Assembly (NCBI GenBank): GCA_028292305.1
Contig: JAQGMQ010000588.1
Span: 1-33,049 of the forward strand
DNA from: Rhodoferax sp.
Lineage (GTDB): Bacteria; Pseudomonadota; Gammaproteobacteria; Burkholderiales; Burkholderiaceae_C
DNA: 33,049 nt
Reading direction: 5' to 3'
Both the position numbers and the translations under genes were made by a program. Shown in pieces: positions 29,928 to 33,049 of the stretch; within the stretch, counting starts at the first letter, position 1, and each line of letters begins with the position of its first letter. Under the pieces are notes generated by a model. The model was not told the DNA's origin. It did no database searches and worked only from the letters and a program-made list of their open reading frames with translations.

Positions 29928-29961
29928 GGCCGGGAGCGTAGCCCCCGACATCTCAGGTTGT

Positions 29962-30780
29962 CTAAGGCTGTATCAGCCCGTCAATATGTGCCAATTCTGG
30001 CCAAATAGCTGTGGCCCAACACCTGCACCGATACTCGCGCCCAGGTCCGCCGAGAGGTGGGTTCTTCCAACTGAACACCACGCCTTCTAAAGCGCGATGC
30101 GTAGGTCTCTCACGACGGTCGAGCACCCCAGACCACCTAGCATGCGTCACGCCTAGTCCAGTCTGCCGCGCTTTCGTCAAATCAGCATTCAACTTGCTGA
30201 TCTGATCCTGCGCAATCAACTCAGCCCGCGCCTGGGTCACATCGGACACCGCACGAATGGCTTTCACAATCTCCGACGTTGGCTTGCCGGCCCGCAGCGC
30301 CTCGTTGATTACACCTTGCAATTTGGCGACGTGCTGTTCGGGGATGGATTTAATCAGGCGAAGGTTTTCCGCTTCCCATGTGCGGATTTCAGCGTTCAGC
30401 CACGGTTCGGACTTGAACACGTCCACGCCGAATGCGGCTCGCACACCCAGGTGGAACTGCTTGTCGTTGAACGCCACCGTGTCGGCGCCGAACTTCTTGG
30501 CCAAGTCCCATAAGTTCGAACTGTGCTGCGCTATCTTGCGCACCAGGGAGTTCACCGCCTCGGTCAGCGCCGCGTAGTATGTGCCTTCAGCCGCGGCAGC
30601 CACATCATCGTCAGCATCAGGCCGAAAATCATGCGCCAGTGATCGGATGAACGCGACCTGCGGCACCAGCACCGTGTCGGTGTCGGCTTTGATCTGCCGA
30701 ACGTAGGCGCGGGCTGCCCGCATATACGCCTGTTCGATCGCGGTCGGATGCAGCCAGACCCTTTCACGCTTCTTCCGCAT
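29962..30780 (-). CDS. MuF-like minor head / head morphogenesis protein, 272 aa
   Basis: The ATG at 30780 lies inside the portal end (17-nt overlap). The N-terminal and central parts are helical. The C-terminal module has the MuF pattern: LIAQDQISKLNADLTKARQT, then HARWSGVLDRRERPTHRALE, VVFSWKNPPLGGPG and REYRCRCWATAIW (the conserved Cys-Arg-Cys-Trp ending). MuF proteins are portal-associated and help head assembly or DNA ejection. A longer start at 30834 adds a basic leader from the portal overlap and is less likely. Confidence 0.88.
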   Translation of the reverse strand: MRKKRERVWLHPTAIEQAYMRAARAYVRQIKADTDTVLVPQVAFIRSLAHDFRPDADDDVAAAAEGTYYAALTEAVNSLVRKIAQHSSNLWDLAKKFGADTVAFNDKQFHLGVRAAFGVDVFKSEPWLNAEIRTWEAENLRLIKSIPEQHVAKLQGVINEALRAGKPTSEIVKAIRAVSDVTQARAELIAQDQISKLNADLTKARQTGLGVTHARWSGVLDRRERPTHRALEGVVFSWKNPPLGGPGREYRCRCWATAIWPELAHIDGLIQP

Positions 30781-32140
30781 AGGCCGCCGCTGCCGCCGCC
30801 GTGTCGATCGGCGCCTCCAGATCGTATTCGCCACGCTTGGTCAGGTCAGCGCGCACTTCGTCAGGCGTGATGGCACCTGCGGTGGCGTAGGTTTCGGCTG
30901 CGGCGGCTTCGGCTTGCTTCGCCTGGGCACGGGCCAGTTTCGCCTTCGCTTGCTCCGCTTCAGACGGCAGCCACAAAGGATGGAACTTGACCGCCCACTG
31001 ATTTGGCCTGGCGCCGGCAAATGACACCTGGGCCAGCACCAAAGCGATCAGGCGTTCCAGGGCAGGACGCACGTCATTGCGTTGCACGTGGTCAACAATG
31101 CGGAAGTAGCCCGCGGTGTCATTGTCGCCAGTGCTGTTCAGGCCGCTGGGAGATGTGCCGAACAGCGCCGTAACCGGGAAGCCGGTATCAGCGCAGATCG
31201 CGGTCTGGCTGTCTTTAATCGCGTCGGTCACACCCATCAGGGAGAGGTCTTTGACCTCGTAACTGTCGCCACCCACGCCGCCTTCGCCGCCGTCGATCAC
31301 CACGGTGTTCAACACGCTGCGCGCCATGTCCACCCGGTCGATCCGGGCAGATACGCGGTCATCCATGCCGGCAGCCAACAGCGCGGCTAGACCTTCCATG
31401 GTGAAGACCGCCTGCTGTTTCCGTTCCAGCATCCGTTCGGTCCACGCCATCGCGGCATCGTAACGCATGATGGATTCATAGCAGCCGTCCAGCGCACCAC
31501 GACCGCGGAAAGGCACGCCACCGAAGCGGGTTCGGGTCAGGCGGCGCGGCAACGGGTCGCCGCTGAAGACGATCAGGCGGCTTTGATGCACGCGGAAGTA
31601 GCCGCCAGTGTTCGGGCTGCGCACGTCATAGAACTGCGGCTCGTCATAGTTTGCCGCTTTTGGGTCGGTGTAGGTCAGGCCGATGGGCACCGTCAGGTCG
31701 GTGACGTCGAACACGCGCAGTTCGGTGATCAGACCCAGTGATAATTCGTTGATCGGGTATTCTAGGCTGTCGGCGCCGTCTTGGGTAATCAGCAGGATGA
31801 CTGACCCACCGAACAGACGCGACCACCGCAAGGCTTCGGTGATGCGCTGGCCGACCTGTAAGCGGTCCAGTTCGTCACCGATGGCGTTTTTCACGTCGCC
31901 CTCGATCTCATAGCCGCGGGCCAGAGCGTCATCGGCCGGCATGTCCACGATGCGAGCAGCCACACCACTACTGTAGTACAGATCACTGATCTGATCGGCC
32001 AGTTTCATGGCGTCGGTATTGCGAAACCGCGTCGTGCGGTCCATGGCGGGGTTGTTCAGACCACTGGCGCCGTTGCCATAACCTGCCCGGCGGAAGCTGT
32101 TCAGCACCGCCCCAATCAGGCCGTCAAAGCGACCAGTCAC
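30764..32140 (-). CDS. Portal protein (DUF1073 type), 458 aa
   Basis: DUF1073 portal features: LADQISDLYYSSGVAARIVD, MPADDALARGYEIEG, ALRWSRLFGGSVILLITQDG, YFRVHQSRLIVFSGDPLPRR, SYEVKDLSLMGVTDAIKDSQ, then FPVTALFGTSPSGLNSTGDN and the helical Ala/Glu-rich C-terminus. The portal ring is the DNA gate and packaging-motor dock. The start is GTG at 32140, overlapping the terminase stop (GTGA). Length is typical. Confidence 0.92.
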   Translation of the reverse strand: MTGRFDGLIGAVLNSFRRAGYGNGASGLNNPAMDRTTRFRNTDAMKLADQISDLYYSSGVAARIVDMPADDALARGYEIEGDVKNAIGDELDRLQVGQRITEALRWSRLFGGSVILLITQDGADSLEYPINELSLGLITELRVFDVTDLTVPIGLTYTDPKAANYDEPQFYDVRSPNTGGYFRVHQSRLIVFSGDPLPRRLTRTRFGGVPFRGRGALDGCYESIMRYDAAMAWTERMLERKQQAVFTMEGLAALLAAGMDDRVSARIDRVDMARSVLNTVVIDGGEGGVGGDSYEVKDLSLMGVTDAIKDSQTAICADTGFPVTALFGTSPSGLNSTGDNDTAGYFRIVDHVQRNDVRPALERLIALVLAQVSFAGARPNQWAVKFHPLWLPSEAEQAKAKLARAQAKQAEAAAAETYATAGAITPDEVRADLTKRGEYDLEAPIDTAAAAAAYAEEA

Positions 32141-33049
32141 GATGATAGGGCCTCGAAGCGGCTGCGATAATCCAGCTTCATGCCCAACATGCTGAACGCC
32201 CGCGAGAGTGCATCAACCTGATCGTCCTTTGATCCACCGGGGAATGACGCGAGTTCGTCAATCAGTTTGTGGCACCAGTCATTGCCGCCAACCACAGACA
32301 GGTTGCCGACGTTGGCCTGTGCCGCCATCGGTGCAGCCCGCGTCACCTTGTCGCCGGTTTCCGTGCTGGATTCGACGCGGAAGCCTTGCAGCTTGCGGGT
32401 CAGGTAAAGCACCTGCGTCTTGCCGGCCTGTCCTGGGTCTTGCGGCAAGCCGATGCGGACGGATAGGCCATCTCGCTTGGCCGTGTTCACGATGGTGGCT
32501 TCAACCTCATCAGGGCCGCCGCGCACACGCACGACATCCAACACGATGAACCGGCCTTCCGCCGTTCGCATCAGCTTGATGCCGGCAGTCCAGTCGGGAT
32601 CGCGTGTGCCAATTTGTTTGGTCGCGGCCAAGTCCCAGGCCCGCACAACCTGGCCGGTAACGGCGGGCGCGGCCTCCAGCGTTTCCACCATTCCAATCTT
32701 GAACAACGACCCTTCGGCGTTCGTGGGCTGCTGCTGATACAGCGCCGACCAGTCACGCATTGCGCCGGATGCTTCGGCTTCGGCGTAGGCTGCACGGAGT
32801 TCTTTCCCGTAACCGTATTTGGGGTCTTTATCCCAAAGCCATTCGCCCGGCTTGCGGCCAAGCGGGTCATTATCTCCCGCAATGGCAGGGATCGACACCA
32901 CACGCCACAAGCCCGGCTGTCGCTCCAATAGACGCCCGCCAAGGTCGTCCGGGTGCCAGCGTGTCATAACAACCACCACACCAGCACCGGGCTTCAGGCG
33001 GGTGCGGAGGTCTGCGGTGAACCAGTTCCACTGGCTTTCGCGCACAACC
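32137..33049 (-). CDS. Terminase large subunit, partial (C-terminal 303 residues)
   Basis: The open frame runs past the right edge, so the N-terminal ATPase part is missing. Visible motifs include VVVVMTRWHPDDLGGRLLER (the late ATPase part), RDWSALYQQQPTNAEGSLFK, then the nuclease region: VVRAWDLAATKQIG (first acidic residue, Asp of AWDLA), FIVLDVVRVRGGPDEVE, and DELASFPGGSKDDQVDALSR, a hallmark of TerL C-termini. The enzyme cuts and translocates DNA into proheads. The stop overlaps the portal start. Confidence 0.94.
   Translation of the reverse strand, partial: VVRESQWNWFTADLRTRLKPGAGVVVVMTRWHPDDLGGRLLERQPGLWRVVSIPAIAGDNDPLGRKPGEWLWDKDPKYGYGKELRAAYAEAEASGAMRDWSALYQQQPTNAEGSLFKIGMVETLEAAPAVTGQVVRAWDLAATKQIGTRDPDWTAGIKLMRTAEGRFIVLDVVRVRGGPDEVEATIVNTAKRDGLSVRIGLPQDPGQAGKTQVLYLTRKLQGFRVESSTETGDKVTRAAPMAAQANVGNLSVVGGNDWCHKLIDELASFPGGSKDDQVDALSRAFSMLGMKLDYRSRFEALSS

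Noticed and set aside
29960..30010. Promoter for the moron (TTGACG near 29995)
   Set aside because: A near-consensus -35 is visible but no acceptable -10 lies at 16-18 nt; not strong enough to list as a feature.
30764..32140. Anti-CBASS function for the portal gene because of domain naming of DUF1073
   Set aside because: Length, position between TerL and MuF, and motifs show a structural portal; an anti-defence role cannot be inferred.

Overview
The window is a contiguous stretch of a tailed-phage (Caudoviricetes) genome, free or integrated. About 40 genes all lie on the minus strand, packed end to end, often with 4-5 nt start/stop overlaps (ATGA, GTGA, TAATG, TGATG). Transcription runs from the right edge (terminase) to the left edge (lysis). 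No plus-strand gene is convincing. No tRNA, integrase, repressor or CRISPR array is visible, so lifestyle cannot be decided. No stretch over 300 bases lacks a gene. The DNA is GC-rich by eye. The contractile-tail gene set (DUF3383 sheath, DUF3277 tube, gp25-like, J-like and DUF2612 baseplate proteins) makes it a myovirus-morphotype phage of a Gram-negative host. The Rz/Rz1-type spanins require an outer membrane. An alphaproteobacterial host is plausible but only a guess.

Layout in transcription order. Packaging and head (33049-26969): terminase large subunit (cut by the window edge), DUF1073 portal, MuF-like protein, a secreted moron-like protein with its own intrinsic terminator, DUF2213 protease/scaffold, decoration-like protein, DUF2184 major capsid protein. 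Connector and neck (26964-21468): small protein, DUF4054 adaptor, gp10-like joining protein, three small virion-type proteins, a very unusual 802-residue LamG / Ala-Gly-Ser-repeat / head-closure fusion, and the neck terminator. Tail (21481-17316): sheath, tube, tail assembly chaperone with an inferred -1 frameshift product, tape measure. Baseplate (17316-12324): Dit-like, plug, hub, spike, gp25-like, J-like, DUF2612.

Host recognition (12314-3486) holds a Gp53-like tip protein, a possible fibre chaperone, a collagen-like adaptor, a KPT-repeat fibre, a 1390-residue multidomain spike (two lectin-like domains, a GH16-like domain, a beta-helix) and a beta-helix protein with a signal peptide. Lysis (3482-1) holds small proteins, three membrane proteins that are holin candidates, a GH108 endolysin with a hydrophobic C-terminus, an i-spanin and an overlapping o-spanin that leaves the window.

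Most unusual points: (1) the neck-closure domain carries a roughly 430-residue repeat and a lectin-like domain, which may form neck whiskers; (2) a secreted moron with a textbook terminator interrupts the head operon; (3) a hidden frameshift product fills the gap before the tape measure gene; (4) the o-spanin is hidden in another frame; (5) host-recognition modules are unusually numerous.
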